NCBI RefSeq assembly: GCF_036226745.1
Contig: NZ_CP109013.1
Coordinates: 2,232,001 to 2,296,000, forward strand
Source: Streptomyces sp. NBC_00683
GTDB lineage: Bacteria > Actinomycetota > Actinomycetes > Streptomycetales > Streptomycetaceae
DNA length: 64,000 nucleotides
Direction of reading: 5' to 3'
Below, piece by piece: positions 55,347 through 64,000 of the stretch; the stretch's first letter is position 1; every line of letters begins with the position of its first letter. The notes beneath the pieces were generated by a model. That model was given only the letters and a program-made list of their open reading frames with translations, did not search any database and was not told the DNA's origin. The position numbers and the translations under genes are program-made.

Positions 55347-57731
55347 TCAGTCGGTCCAGGCCCAGTTGCTGACCTCGGGGAGATCGGTACCGTGTTCGCG
55401 GATCCAGGCGTGGTGGCGCAGTCGTACGTCCGCCATCTCCTGGCGGACCGTGGCGGCGCGGACGGCGAGGCCGGGGACGCGGTCGATGACGTCCATGACC
55501 AGCCGGTAGCGGTCCAGGTCGTTGCGCACCACCATGTCGAACGGCGTGGTTGTCGTCCCCTCCTCCTTGTATCCGCGCACGTGCAGGTTCGCGTGTCCGG
55601 TGCGCCGGTAGGCGAGTCGATGGATGAGCCACGGGTAGCCGTGGTAGGCGAAGACGATGGGTTTGTCGGGTGTGAACAGAGCGTCGAAGTCGGCGTCCGA
55701 CATACCGTGCGGGTGCTTCTCCCGCGGGAACAGCCGGGCCAGGTCGACCACATTGACGACCCGGACGGCGAGGTCGGGCAGGTGACGCCGTAGAAGGTGT
55801 GCGGCGGCCATGACTTCCAGGGTGGGGACGTCCCCCGCGCACCCGAGAACGACATCGGGTTCCCTGTCGTGGTTCTCGGTCCCTGCCCAGCCCCAGACTC
55901 CCGCCCCACGGGCACAGTGCGCCCGGGCCTCGTCGAGCGTCAGCCAGTCGAAGCAGGGCTGCTTGCCTGCGACGACGACGTTGACGTAGTCGCGGGAACG
56001 CAGGACGTGATCCGCCACGGACAGCAGCGTGTTGGCGTCCGGCGGCAGGTACACCCGTACGACCTCCGGCGACTTGTTGAGGACGTGGTCGATGAAACCG
56101 GGGTCCTGGTGGGAGAAGCCGTTGCTGTCCTGCCGCCACACGTGCGAGGTGAGCAGGTAGTTGAGCGAGGCGATGGGACGCCGCCAGGGCAGTCGCCGGG
56201 AAACACGCAGCCATTTGATGTGCTGGTTGACCATGGAGTCGACGATGTGGACGAACGCCTCGTAGCAGGAGAAGAGACCGTGCCTCCCGGTGAGGAGGTA
56301 GCCCTCCAGCCATCCCTGGCAGGTGTGTTCCGAGAGGATCTCCATCACCCGGCCGTGCGGGTCCAGGTACTCGTCGGTGTCCAGGGTCCGTGCCTGCCAT
56401 GCCTTGCCGGTCGCCCCGTACACGGCCTGGAGCCGGTTGGAAGCGGTCTCGTCCGGTCCCACGAGCCGGAAGTCACGTCGCTGCGCGGTGTTCTCCATCA
56501 CCCCTTCGAGCAAGTCGCCCAGGATCCGGGTGGGTTCGTGCACGGAACTGCCGGGCTTGTCGACGGCGACGGCGTACCGCTCCAGCGGCGGGATCGGCAG
56601 GTCCCGGACGAGCAGCCCTCCGTTGGTGTGCGGGCTCGCGCCCAGCCGCCGTGTCCCGGCCGGTACGCACTCCAGTACGGCCTGACTCGGCCGCCCGGCT
56701 CCGTCGAAGAGCTCCTCGGGCCGGTAGGAGCGCAGCCACTGTTCCAATTGACGCAAACGGTCCGGGTTCTCGCGCACGTCCGTCAGCGGGACCTGGTGGG
56801 CGCGCCACGTCCCCTCGACCGGCAGTCCGTCGACCTCGACCGGTCCGGTCCATCCCTTGGGCGTCCGCAGAACGATCATCGGCCAACGTACGCGTTCGGT
56901 CACGCCCTCCTCGCGGGCCCGACGCTGCGCGGTCCTGATCCGGTCGTGCGCGATGTCCATCGCATGCGCCATCGCGCTGTGCACCCGCAGCGGATCGTCG
57001 CCCTCGACGTGCAGGGGCTCGTGCCCCACGCCCCGCAGGAAGGCGTCGAGCTCTTCCCTGGGCAGGCGCGCGAGCACGGCCGGGTTGGCGATCTTGTAGC
57101 CGTTGAGATGCAGGATCGGCAGGACGGCGCCGTCGTGGACGGGGTCGAGGAACTTGTTGGAGTGCCACGAGGCCGCCAGCGGCCCGGTCTCGGCCTCACC
57201 GTCACCGATCACGCACCCGACGAGGAGATCCGGATTGTCCAGGGCCGCACCGTAGGCGTGGGAGAGGGCGTATCCGAGTTCCCCTCCCTCGTGGATCGAA
57301 CCCGGCGTCTCCGGCGCCACATGGCTGGGCACACCGCCGGGGAAGGAGAACTGGCGGAAGAGCCGGCCCATACCCTCGGCGTCCCGGCTGACATCCGGAT
57401 AGGTCTCGGAGTAGGTGCCCTCCAGCCAGGAGTTCGCCAGTACGGCCGGCCCGCCGTGCCCGGGCCCCCAGACGCAGACGGTGTCCTGTCCGCGCTCCCG
57501 CGCCACGCGGTTGAGGTGGGTGTGCACCAGGTTGAGGCCGGGCGAGGTTCCCCAGTGGCCCAGCAGCCGAGGCTTGATGTGCTCGGGCCGCAACGGCTGT
57601 TCGAGGAGCGGGTTGGACATCAGATAGATCTGGCCGACGGCCAGGTAGTTCGCAGCCCTCCAGTGCGCGTCCAGTGGCACGAGTGCGGCGTCGTCGAGGT
57701 AGTGGTCGTCTCCCTGGACAAGGGTGGGCAT
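55347..57731 (-). CDS. Phosphoketolase (xylulose-5-P / fructose-6-P)
   Basis: A 794-residue thiamine-diphosphate enzyme that splits xylulose 5-phosphate (and possibly fructose 6-phosphate) to acetyl phosphate and an aldose phosphate. Present are [10 protein letters not shown] (about 58-67), the GPGHGG block, ThDP-binding GDGEAETGP (176-184) and the [19 protein letters not shown] region. Length is that of the family (about 790-820). The ATG at 57731 follows AAGGAG. Phosphoketolases of this type occur in Streptomyces dormancy regulons. The DoxX gene is divergent from it. Confidence 0.95.
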   Translation of the reverse strand: MPTLVQGDDHYLDDAALVPLDAHWRAANYLAVGQIYLMSNPLLEQPLRPEHIKPRLLGHWGTSPGLNLVHTHLNRVARERGQDTVCVWGPGHGGPAVLANSWLEGTYSETYPDVSRDAEGMGRLFRQFSFPGGVPSHVAPETPGSIHEGGELGYALSHAYGAALDNPDLLVGCVIGDGEAETGPLAASWHSNKFLDPVHDGAVLPILHLNGYKIANPAVLARLPREELDAFLRGVGHEPLHVEGDDPLRVHSAMAHAMDIAHDRIRTAQRRAREEGVTERVRWPMIVLRTPKGWTGPVEVDGLPVEGTWRAHQVPLTDVRENPDRLRQLEQWLRSYRPEELFDGAGRPSQAVLECVPAGTRRLGASPHTNGGLLVRDLPIPPLERYAVAVDKPGSSVHEPTRILGDLLEGVMENTAQRRDFRLVGPDETASNRLQAVYGATGKAWQARTLDTDEYLDPHGRVMEILSEHTCQGWLEGYLLTGRHGLFSCYEAFVHIVDSMVNQHIKWLRVSRRLPWRRPIASLNYLLTSHVWRQDSNGFSHQDPGFIDHVLNKSPEVVRVYLPPDANTLLSVADHVLRSRDYVNVVVAGKQPCFDWLTLDEARAHCARGAGVWGWAGTENHDREPDVVLGCAGDVPTLEVMAAAHLLRRHLPDLAVRVVNVVDLARLFPREKHPHGMSDADFDALFTPDKPIVFAYHGYPWLIHRLAYRRTGHANLHVRGYKEEGTTTTPFDMVVRNDLDRYRLVMDVIDRVPGLAVRAATVRQEMADVRLRHHAWIREHGTDLPEVSNWAWTD

Positions 57732-58152
57732 GTCTCGCTCCTTGGCTGATGCCGAGCCGGGCCTGATCGTCCGGCCCGCCGATGTCCGAGGCCGCCGGAC
57801 AGCGACGGGCGCCGATCCGCCGATCCGCCGAAACGCTGCTCCGGCCGTGGTGACCGTCGGTGGCGGCCTCGGGCTGCTCTCCATCGTCGTCGCCTCGGCA
57901 GGCGGCAGGAGAGGGCCGTTCGGCCCCATGTGGGTGCCGGGTGTCCTCTCTTGCCTCGCTGCCGCCGGCACGGTCTCCCCCACGGGACCGCCCCTCGGCA
58001 GACATCGCGGGGAGCTCCCCCGACCGGCCTGCCCGGTAGGGACCTTCGGCGCGTTCCCGAGGGCCGACCGGACCGGTCCGTGCTCCCTGCCCGGCAGTCA
58101 CTCTGGGCGGGCACACGCATCTCGCGTGGCACGAGCAAGGGTGAGAGTGACC
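57732..58152. promoter_or_regulatory. Divergent promoter region with DevR-box-like palindromes
   Basis: 421 bases between the phosphoketolase and DoxX-like genes. AGGGACCTTCGGCGC at 58038-58052 partly matches the palindrome found before the second Usp gene, and CGGACCGGTCCG at 58069-58080 is a perfect 12-base palindrome. A further inverted repeat CGGGCC/GGCCCG lies near 57760. These are candidate sites for the response regulator at 62.7-63.4 kb. No gene. Confidence 0.45.
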
Positions 58153-58785
58153 ATGGCGCTGCAACCGCACTCCCGACGACTCACAGGCATCCGCTTCTCC
58201 GCCTTCCGCAGGGCAACGGCGGAGCGTGCGGCCGCTGACGGAACGGTCGCGCGCGACGACGCGACCGGCGTCGCCTTCGCACGTACCGCCGCCGTGCTCC
58301 GCATCCTCACCGCGTTCACCTTCCTGTGGGCGTTCTTCGACAAGGCCTTCGGCTGGAGCTACGCCACCGGAGCAGGCAAAGGATGGGTGGACGGCGGCTC
58401 CCCGACGATGGGTTTCCTGAGCGGCGTCTCGGCCGGCCCGATGGAGAGCACCTTCCATGCCTGGGCCGGCGACGCCTGGGCGGACTGGGCCTTCATGCTG
58501 GGACTCCTGGGCGTCGGCGTCGCACTGGCGAGCGGCGTCGCTCTACGGCTCGCGGCACTCGCCGGCACAGCCATGATGATGCTGATGTGGGTGGCGGAAT
58601 GGCCTCCGGCCCGGCACCTGTCCGACGGCTCGCCCAGCATGTCGACGAATCCGCTCGTCGACTACCACGTGCTGTACGCCGCCGTCCTCGTCCTGCTCGC
58701 CGTGGTACTTGCCGGCAGCACCTGGGGCCTGGGCGGCGCATGGGCACGGCTGCCCCTCGTACGCCGAAACCGCTGGCTCCTCTGA
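58153..58785 (+). CDS. DoxX-like membrane protein
   Basis: A 210-residue protein with four hydrophobic helices (about 40-62, 95-115, 120-142, 172-195) and a DoxX/DoxD-like layout, including LRILTAFTFLWAFFDKAFGW and PLVDYHVLYAAVLVLLAV. The family is linked to quinone or redox membrane functions. The ATG at 58153 follows AGGGTGAGAG; a GTG four codons earlier is an alternative. Divergent from phosphoketolase. Confidence 0.82.
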   Translation: MALQPHSRRLTGIRFSAFRRATAERAAADGTVARDDATGVAFARTAAVLRILTAFTFLWAFFDKAFGWSYATGAGKGWVDGGSPTMGFLSGVSAGPMESTFHAWAGDAWADWAFMLGLLGVGVALASGVALRLAALAGTAMMMLMWVAEWPPARHLSDGSPSMSTNPLVDYHVLYAAVLVLLAVVLAGSTWGLGGAWARLPLVRRNRWLL

Positions 58786-58900
58786 ACGGGCGCCGGCCCT
58801 CACGTCACCGGCGCCGTCAGGGAGCAGCACTTCGTGGAGTGCCTGAACGCATCGAAGCCGGCCTCGGACGGGCAAGGTTCGGGGCCGGTCGGGGGGCGAC

Positions 58901-58919
58901 CAGGGACCAATGGCCCCTG
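58901..58919. promoter_or_regulatory. DevR-box-like palindrome upstream of the second Usp gene
   Basis: CAGGGACCAATGGCCCCTG is a near-perfect 19-base palindrome (two mismatched pairs at most) 65 bases upstream of the Usp start, and resembles DevR/OsdR-type GGGAC-centred boxes. Confidence 0.65.
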
Positions 58920-58983
58920 CTGCGAGATCCCACGGCCCGTGACAGTGGAGACATCCCACTGACGACCAACTCTGGAGGCTTGA

Positions 58984-59853
58984 ATGCCCCGTACGGTGAC
59001 CACAGGTATCGATGGTTCGCGCGAAAGTCTCGCGGCCGTGGAATGGGCCGCCGGTGAGGCATCGCGGCGACGGCTGCCGCTTCGGCTGCTCCACGTCCGG
59101 GACGCATCACCCGGCATACGCGCGTCGTTCGGCCATACCGAGAGGTCTCTCTGGCCCGACGGCGGACCGCAGGCGGCGCTCGAGGCCCTTCGGGCACGTC
59201 ATCCGGGCCTCGAAGTGACAACCGACGACGTACCCGGCACGCCCGCCGAAATCCTCTGCGCGGCCGGTAAGGACCAGGAACTGCTGGTGCTCGGCTCACG
59301 GGGGCTGGGCCGGCTGGCGGGCTTCCTCCTCGGCTCCGTCTCGTTGTCGGTCATCGCCCGCAGCACCGCACCGGTCGTCCTCGTGCGGGCGGAGGACTCC
59401 TCTTCCTCGCGGGAAGGCCCGCCCTCCGGCGACGTGGTGGTGGGCCTGGACACCTCCCAAGCCTGCGACGCCGTACTGGAATTCGCCTTCGCCTACGCCG
59501 AACAGCACGGGGTCGCACTGCGGGCGCTGCACAGTTGGCAGCGGCCCCCCGTGTACCTCGGCGACCCGACGGGCGCGATGCTGTCGGTCCAGACCGATCT
59601 GGCCACGGTGACGAGCGAGGTCCTGACGGAGGCTCTGACGCCCTGGCGGGAGAAGTTCCCCACCGTCGCCGTCACCGAGCATTGCCGGCTCGGACACCCC
59701 GCTCACGACCTCGTGGAGGCGTCGCTCGATGCCGGTCTCCTTGTCGTGGGGCGCAGGAAACGCCGAGCAGGCGTCGGCCCGCACATCGGCTCCGTCGCTC
59801 ATGCGGTACTGCACCACTCCGTGACCGCGGTGGCCGTGGTGCCCCACGCCTGA
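58984..59853 (+). CDS. Universal stress protein, two UspA domains
   Basis: A 289-residue tandem Usp protein. ATP-loop type signatures are LVLGSRGLGRLAGFLLGSVS (about 101-120) and VVGRRKRRAGVGPHIGSVAHAVLHH (about 252-276), so both domains keep the nucleotide loop shape. The ATG at 58984 follows TGGAGG. A palindrome 65 bases upstream suggests control by the DevR-like regulator. Confidence 0.93.
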   Translation: MPRTVTTGIDGSRESLAAVEWAAGEASRRRLPLRLLHVRDASPGIRASFGHTERSLWPDGGPQAALEALRARHPGLEVTTDDVPGTPAEILCAAGKDQELLVLGSRGLGRLAGFLLGSVSLSVIARSTAPVVLVRAEDSSSSREGPPSGDVVVGLDTSQACDAVLEFAFAYAEQHGVALRALHSWQRPPVYLGDPTGAMLSVQTDLATVTSEVLTEALTPWREKFPTVAVTEHCRLGHPAHDLVEASLDAGLLVVGRRKRRAGVGPHIGSVAHAVLHHSVTAVAVVPHA

Positions 59854-59937
59854 TCACGCCCGAACGCCGCGCGGGGCGGTCACGCCGCCCTCCCATGCCG
59901 GACCAGCTCATCCGGCCGACGACAGGCAGGCTGTCCC

Positions 59938-60660
59938 ATGTCGCACCCAGCGCTCGGTCCCGACGCCGTGTCCCGTTCCGGACAGGGAGACATGGGGCGA
60001 CGTGTCTCGACGCGTCGGGAGCAACTCGGACTGTCCCGCCAGGAGGTGGCCACGCGTTGCGGCTCGGCGCCCGGATACATCAGGTACGTGGAGGAGCAGC
60101 AGGTCACGTCACCAGGCATCGGGTTCCTGACCAGCCTCGCCAACGCTCTGGAGACGACGGTGGCCGAACTGGCGGGTGGCACGGCGGATCTCCCTCCGGG
60201 CAGTGGAAGGGCGCCCTTCCTTCCGCAGTTCACCGAACTGGGTGTCGGGGAGTGCCGTCGGCTGCTGGGCACGCACGGTATCGGGCGGGTGGGAGTGTCC
60301 ACACCCGACGGACCCGTCATCCTGCCGGTCAACTACATCCTCCTGGAGGACACCGTCGCTTTCCGAACAGCACCGGGCGCCCCACCCGCGTCCGCCGCGG
60401 GAAACCTGGTCGCTTTCGAGGTGGACCGTGTGGACGACGCGCTCAGCCTGGGGTGGAGCGTCCTGGTGGTGGGCATGGCACGTGTGGTGACCGACCCCGT
60501 CCAGGTGTGCCTGCTGGACGCGAGGCCGCACTCCTTGCCGTGGGCGGGCGGCGAACGCGGCCTGTGGATCACGGTCTCTCCCACCCGGATCACCGGCCGC
60601 CGGATCGCCGCACGTCACACCTACCTCTCGGCCACACTCGCTCGGCCCGAACTGCAGTGA
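59938..60660 (+). CDS. HTH (XRE)–pyridoxamine 5'-phosphate oxidase-fold protein
   Basis: A 240-residue fusion. An XRE HTH (about residues 20-75, LSRQEVATRCGSAPGYIRYVEE) is joined to a flavin-reductase/PNPOx-like split barrel (about 95-215), with GRVGVSTPDGPVILPVNY and VAFEVDRVDDALSLGWSVLV. Such proteins bind FMN or F420-like cofactors. Its place among dormancy genes suggests a redox sensor. The ATG has GGCAGG upstream. Confidence 0.87.
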   Translation: MSHPALGPDAVSRSGQGDMGRRVSTRREQLGLSRQEVATRCGSAPGYIRYVEEQQVTSPGIGFLTSLANALETTVAELAGGTADLPPGSGRAPFLPQFTELGVGECRRLLGTHGIGRVGVSTPDGPVILPVNYILLEDTVAFRTAPGAPPASAAGNLVAFEVDRVDDALSLGWSVLVVGMARVVTDPVQVCLLDARPHSLPWAGGERGLWITVSPTRITGRRIAARHTYLSATLARPELQ

Positions 60661-60741
60661 CCGCCCCCGATCCGGGCGCACAGCGGAGCGGGGCTTCGCG
60701 GATGGGCACCGCAGATGCGTCCGGCCCTTCCACTCACAGCC

Positions 60742-60769
60742 GGCCGACTCGTCCCAGGGCAAGTCGGCC
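60742..60769. terminator. Possible terminator between convergent genes
   Basis: Perfect 8-bp stem GGCCGACT / AGTCGGCC (60742-60749 / 60762-60769), 12-base loop, between the HTH-PNPOx gene and the sensor kinase gene. Confidence 0.55.
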
Positions 60770-60798
60770 CGCTACGGGCGGAGCGGCAGGCGCCGGCG

Positions 60799-62538
60799 TC
60801 AGGGAAACGTGCCCCGCCCTTCACGTCCGACCATGGGAACACGCCACACCAGGAGTGTTCCGCCGCCGTCCGGCGAGGACAACTCCATCGTGCCGCCGCA
60901 GCGTTCGGCACGGTCGGACAGGTTCCGCAGACCGCTGCGGCGACCCCCGTCGCTGATGCCGATCCCGTTGTCGGCGACGGACAGGACCACCTCACGGCCA
61001 TCGGTCCGGAGAACAACGTCCACCCGGGTCGCGCGTGCGTGGCGGGCCACGTTGGCCAGGCTCTCGCCCAGGACGGCCAGGACGTGGTCGGCGACGAACC
61101 GGGAAACCTGGGTGTCGAGGAGGCCCTCCTTGCGCAGACTCGGGGAGAAGCCCAGGCCCGCTGCCGCCCCGGCGACGGCGCGCACCGTACGGGCCCGCAG
61201 ATTCTCCCCCTCTTCGGCCACGTGCGACCGGAGGCCGAAGATCGTCGAACGGATGATCTTGATGGTTTCGTCCAGGTCGTCGACCGCGCGCTCCACACGT
61301 TCCGACGCCTCGGGATGCTCGATGAAGCGGCCCGCGCTCTGCAGCGTCATGCCCGTGGCGAACAGCCGCTGAATCGCCAGATCGTGCAGGTCACGAGCGA
61401 TGCGGTCACGTTCCTCCAGAAGCACGATCTGCTCGGCGTCACTTCGGCGTTCGGCCAGCTCCATGGCCACCGCGGCCGTGCCCGCGAAGCCCAGAACGGG
61501 GCGGGTCTCCTCGTCGGCGAACGGAACACGTCCCGAGGCTCGGACGAGCAGCAGGACTCCGCGCACGCCGGAGCCGGTGCCGATGGGAACCGCTACGGCC
61601 GGACCGAGCCCGGTCGACCCGGCCGCGTCCACGGTGGGCCGCGGATCGTCCATGTCCTCGCTGGTGACCGGAATGGCGCGGGTGAACGCCGCGCTGATCA
61701 GTCTGCTGGTCATCGCCGGACGCCGGCCTTGATGGATGTCGGCCTCCAGCCCGCTGGCCAGCTCCACGACGAAGGAGTCCCGGTCCGCCGTGGGCAACGC
61801 CACGACGACCAGGTCGGCACCGGCGATCTCGCGCGCCCGGTCGGCGATCAGGGCGAGGACCGTGCCGCGCGGACTGCCGGACAGCAAGCTGTGCGTGACC
61901 TCGGCCGTCGCCTGGAGCCACAGCTCCCGCTGCTGGGACCTCTCGTACAGGCGGGCGTTGTCGATGGCCACCCCCGCCGCCACGGCGAGGGTGGTCAGGA
62001 TCGACTCGTCCTCGGCGTCGAAGTGGGCGCCGCCCAGCTTCTCGGTGAGGTACAGATTGCCGAACACCTGGCCGCGTATCCGGATCGGCACTCCCAGAAA
62101 GCTGTTCATCGGCGGGTGGCCGACGGGAAATCCGTACGAGGACCGGTGCTCCGAGAGTTTCGGCAGACGCAGGGGTTCGGGGTGCGCTACCAGCTCGCCC
62201 AGGATGCCGTGGCCGGAAGGCGACGGGCCGATCGAGGCGGCGTCCGCGTCGTCTATGCCGACGGTCAGGAACTGGACGAGCTTCCGGTGATCGGGCCCTA
62301 TGACGCCGAGCGCGCCGTATCGCGCGTGCACCAGCGTTGTCGCCGCCTTCACCACGTGCCGCAGGACTTGCTCCAGGTCCAGCTCACGGCCGACGGACAT
62401 CACCACTTCCATGAGCTCCTGAACCCGGTCGCGGGTGCCGTGCGCCGCTTCCAGTCGGCGCTCGAGGAGGGCGAGCCGCTCCGCGCACTCCTCCTGCTCG
62501 CCTCCTACCTTTTTGGCGCTGTCCTGGGTATGCGTCAC
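60799..62538 (-). CDS. osdK: GAF-GAF sensor histidine kinase, DevS/OsdK-like
   Basis: A 579-residue soluble sensor kinase. GAF domain A (about 45-195) has GFPVGHPPM and FGNLYLTEK, in which His 141 and Tyr 163 line up with the heme-ligand His149 and Tyr171 of mycobacterial DevS; GAF B spans about 210-360. A HisKA_3 motif with His about 385 (ARDLHDLAIQRL) and a HATPase_c domain (DNGIGISDGG) follow. Expected to sense O2/NO/redox through heme and phosphorylate the neighbouring DevR-like regulator. The GTG at 62538 is preferred: GGAG is 8 bases upstream, whereas the GTG at 62547 leaves no spacing. Confidence 0.9.
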   Translation of the reverse strand: MTHTQDSAKKVGGEQEECAERLALLERRLEAAHGTRDRVQELMEVVMSVGRELDLEQVLRHVVKAATTLVHARYGALGVIGPDHRKLVQFLTVGIDDADAASIGPSPSGHGILGELVAHPEPLRLPKLSEHRSSYGFPVGHPPMNSFLGVPIRIRGQVFGNLYLTEKLGGAHFDAEDESILTTLAVAAGVAIDNARLYERSQQRELWLQATAEVTHSLLSGSPRGTVLALIADRAREIAGADLVVVALPTADRDSFVVELASGLEADIHQGRRPAMTSRLISAAFTRAIPVTSEDMDDPRPTVDAAGSTGLGPAVAVPIGTGSGVRGVLLLVRASGRVPFADEETRPVLGFAGTAAVAMELAERRSDAEQIVLLEERDRIARDLHDLAIQRLFATGMTLQSAGRFIEHPEASERVERAVDDLDETIKIIRSTIFGLRSHVAEEGENLRARTVRAVAGAAAGLGFSPSLRKEGLLDTQVSRFVADHVLAVLGESLANVARHARATRVDVVLRTDGREVVLSVADNGIGISDGGRRSGLRNLSDRAERCGGTMELSSPDGGGTLLVWRVPMVGREGRGTFP

Positions 62539-62649
62539 CGGAAACACTCCTCGGGCTGCGGCAGGGAACTGCGGACGGGCCGTTGCAAGGTGCCGACCGC
62601 ATGACGAGAGGGGGGACAGGGCCGCGGCGCCGCTCGGGCTCCGCCATGG

Positions 62650-63369
62650 CTAGACGTGTCCGGGCCTGCTCCCGCCGTCGCGGACCTCCCCGCCCTTACC
62701 GCGGGGTACCTGGGCGGCGATGACAGCTGCCTGCACACGCCGTTCCACCCCGAGCTTCGCCAGCAGACGAGAAATGTGATTCTTGATCGTCTTCTCGGCG
62801 AGATAGAGCCGCAGGCCGATCTGACGATTGGTCAGCCCTTCGCCGATCAGCGCGAGTACGTCGCGTTCGCGGTCCGTCAGACCGTACAGAGCATCTTCCT
62901 CGGGCTCTTCGCGGTCGTCCCCCCGTAGCCGCGACATCAACCGGGCGGCAGCGCTGGGATCCAGCATGGACCGGCCGGAGTCCACGGTGCGCACCGCTGC
63001 CACGAGATCGCCGCCCTGGATCAGCTTGAGCACATATCCGGACGCCCCGGCCATGACGGCGTCCAACAGGGCTTCCTCGTCGTCGAAGGACGTCAGCATC
63101 AGGCAGGCGAGGTCGGGCATCCGCGAGCGCAGTTCCCGACAGACGTCCACTCCGTTGCCGTCGGGGAGCCGTACGTCGAGAACCGCCACGTCCGGGCGTA
63201 GGGCCGGGACCCTCGTCAGAGCCTGTTCCGCGGTTCCCGCTTCTCCGACGACGCTGATGTCCGGTTCGTCACCGAGGAGATCACGAACACCGCGCCGGAC
63301 CACTTCGTGATCGTCGAGGAGGAAGACCCGGATCGGATTCTCAGGACTGCGTGAACCGCTGTTCGGCAT
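62650..63369 (-). CDS. osdR: DevR/OsdR-like NarL-family response regulator
   Basis: A 239-residue regulator closely resembling mycobacterial DevR: receiver [13 protein letters not shown] with Asp 65 ([12 protein letters not shown]), switch Thr 93 and Lys 115 all conserved, and C-terminal [23 protein letters not shown] followed by [22 protein letters not shown]. It lies upstream of the GAF kinase gene (111 bases apart) and has GAGGAG before the ATG at 63369. A GGACCGGTCC palindrome (63460-63471) lies upstream and may be autoregulatory. Confidence 0.93.
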   Translation of the reverse strand: MPNSGSRSPENPIRVFLLDDHEVVRRGVRDLLGDEPDISVVGEAGTAEQALTRVPALRPDVAVLDVRLPDGNGVDVCRELRSRMPDLACLMLTSFDDEEALLDAVMAGASGYVLKLIQGGDLVAAVRTVDSGRSMLDPSAAARLMSRLRGDDREEPEEDALYGLTDRERDVLALIGEGLTNRQIGLRLYLAEKTIKNHISRLLAKLGVERRVQAAVIAAQVPRGKGGEVRDGGSRPGHV

Positions 63370-63459
63370 GGACCGCTCCTCAGTGCTGTCGGCCGCGCAG
63401 TCGGCAAGGACAAGTGTCCCCGCGGAGTCCAGGATGCAGCATCCCTACGTGCTGCGGCC

Positions 63460-63471
63460 AGGACCGGTCCT
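63460..63471. promoter_or_regulatory. Palindrome upstream of the DevR-like regulator
   Basis: AGGACCGGTCCT is a perfect 12-base palindrome whose core GGACCGGTCC also occurs in the phosphoketolase/DoxX intergenic region. Confidence 0.45.
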
Positions 63472-63539
63472 CTCTCGTCGAACGGCGGACGTCCAGAACC
63501 CGTTGGGAGGGCCCACGGACAGTCACCGGATGCCCTGTG

Positions 63540-64000
63540 TCACGGTCCAGGGTTGGCGGCCCCGCCCTTGGCGCCACCGTCGACAGCCGACGTGCAGGTG
63601 GGGCCGGTGGTGATGCCCTCATGAGTCGTCGAGCGGGACCTCTGCGCACGCATTGCCCCGGACTGCGCCGCGGCCATCGCCGAGGACCGGAGTTCCGCAC
63701 CGATGGGCGTATTTGTGGCGTCGGCGATGAAGTCGCGGGTGTCTGCCGGGTCGAGAGCTCGGGTCTGAAGGTGGTCATGCATCGCGCTGTAGTACTGCAC
63801 GTCGGCGGGCTTCTCCAGGATGGGGCTGTTGGTGAACCGTTCCAGGTGCACCACTCCTGCCTGGGAGCTGTCGGCGAACTGCAGGATGGAGAACTGTCCT
63901 GGCAGGCCAGGGTGTGCGCCGGTGGTGTAGGGGAGGACCTGCAACGTGATGTGCGGTTCGGCGCTGAGTGCCTTCAGGTGCTCGAGTTGTTCACGCATGA
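63540..64000 (-). CDS. DUF5753-domain XRE-type regulator, 5' end outside window
   Basis: C-terminal part of a Scr1-like regulator: the DUF5753 core EQLEHLKALSAEPHITLQVLPY, GLPGQFSILQF, VVHLERFTNSPILEKP and the helix YYSAMHDHLQTRALDPADT are clear. The N-terminal HTH should lie beyond the window edge. The last 40 residues (RAQRSRSTTHEGITTG... then Gly/Ala-rich) look unlike the normal end of the family, so a frameshift or a fused tail is possible. Confidence 0.75.
   Translation of the reverse strand, partial: MREQLEHLKALSAEPHITLQVLPYTTGAHPGLPGQFSILQFADSSQAGVVHLERFTNSPILEKPADVQYYSAMHDHLQTRALDPADTRDFIADATNTPIGAELRSSAMAAAQSGAMRAQRSRSTTHEGITTGPTCTSAVDGGAKGGAANPGP

Overview
The window is high-GC actinobacterial DNA and almost certainly Streptomyces. 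GTG starts, purine-rich ribosome binding sites, U-tract-free hairpin terminators, many secreted hydrolases and many TetR/LacI/XRE/LuxR regulators all point that way. The flavour is accessory (chromosome-arm-like): no rRNA, tRNA, phage, insertion sequence or CRISPR array was seen. The first gene (sensor kinase) and the last gene (DUF5753 regulator) run off the window.

Layout. 0-3.3 kb: NarL-type two-component pair, then a LysM/lytic transglycosylase gene behind a ydaO-type cyclic di-AMP riboswitch and a Crp-like site. 3.3-5.5 kb: flavodoxin-like reductase, an orphan type II thioesterase and a TetR regulator. 5.7-9.2 kb: secreted GH30-CBM13 glycosidase and an unrecognised secreted beta-propeller-like protein. 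9.5-13.2 kb: Methyltransf_19 enzyme, a membrane Ser/Thr kinase with an extracellular ricin-type lectin domain, and a divergent TetR gene. 13.2-17.3 kb: co-directional LacI, GPH-type transporter and PLP decarboxylase. 17.5-24.3 kb: SnoaL-like protein, PL10 pectate lyase, MoxR ATPase with VWA/metallopeptidase partner, GH43 enzyme. 24.5-26.3 kb: TetR and divergent MpaB-type (DUF2236) oxygenase with two tandem operator-like palindromes. 26.4-35.1 kb: divergent M4 metalloprotease and S8 subtilase, the latter coupled to a giant FG-GAP protein. 35.2-38.7 kb: TrmB/LuxR hybrid regulator, DMT exporter, SDR, TetR. 38.8-43.9 kb: XRE regulator with a divergent set of two aldo/keto reductases, a zinc alcohol dehydrogenase and a Tat/lipobox flavodoxin. 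43.9-45.5 kb: ECF41-type sigma factor and carboxymuconolactone decarboxylase with matching back-to-back promoters.

46.3-51.5 kb is a stress-signalling block: an operon of RsbQ-like hydrolase, RsbP-like PAS-PP2C phosphatase and STAS antagonist, a cold-shock protein with a terminator-like hairpin in its leader, a MerR-type protein preceded by about 900 bp of repeat-bearing non-coding DNA, and an RsbW-like ATPase. 51.6-63.4 kb is a dormancy/hypoxia locus resembling the mycobacterial DevRS and Streptomyces OsdKR regulons: two universal stress proteins, a P-type cation ATPase, phosphoketolase, DoxX-like membrane protein, HTH-PNPOx protein, and a GAF-GAF sensor kinase (heme ligand positions of DevS conserved) with its DevR-like response regulator. 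Palindromes resembling DevR-type boxes lie in front of several of these genes.

Together the genes suggest a soil actinomycete segment combining plant-polymer and protein scavenging with envelope and stress sensing. Much of it is arranged as divergent regulator/target pairs whose shared intergenic palindromes can be read from the sequence.
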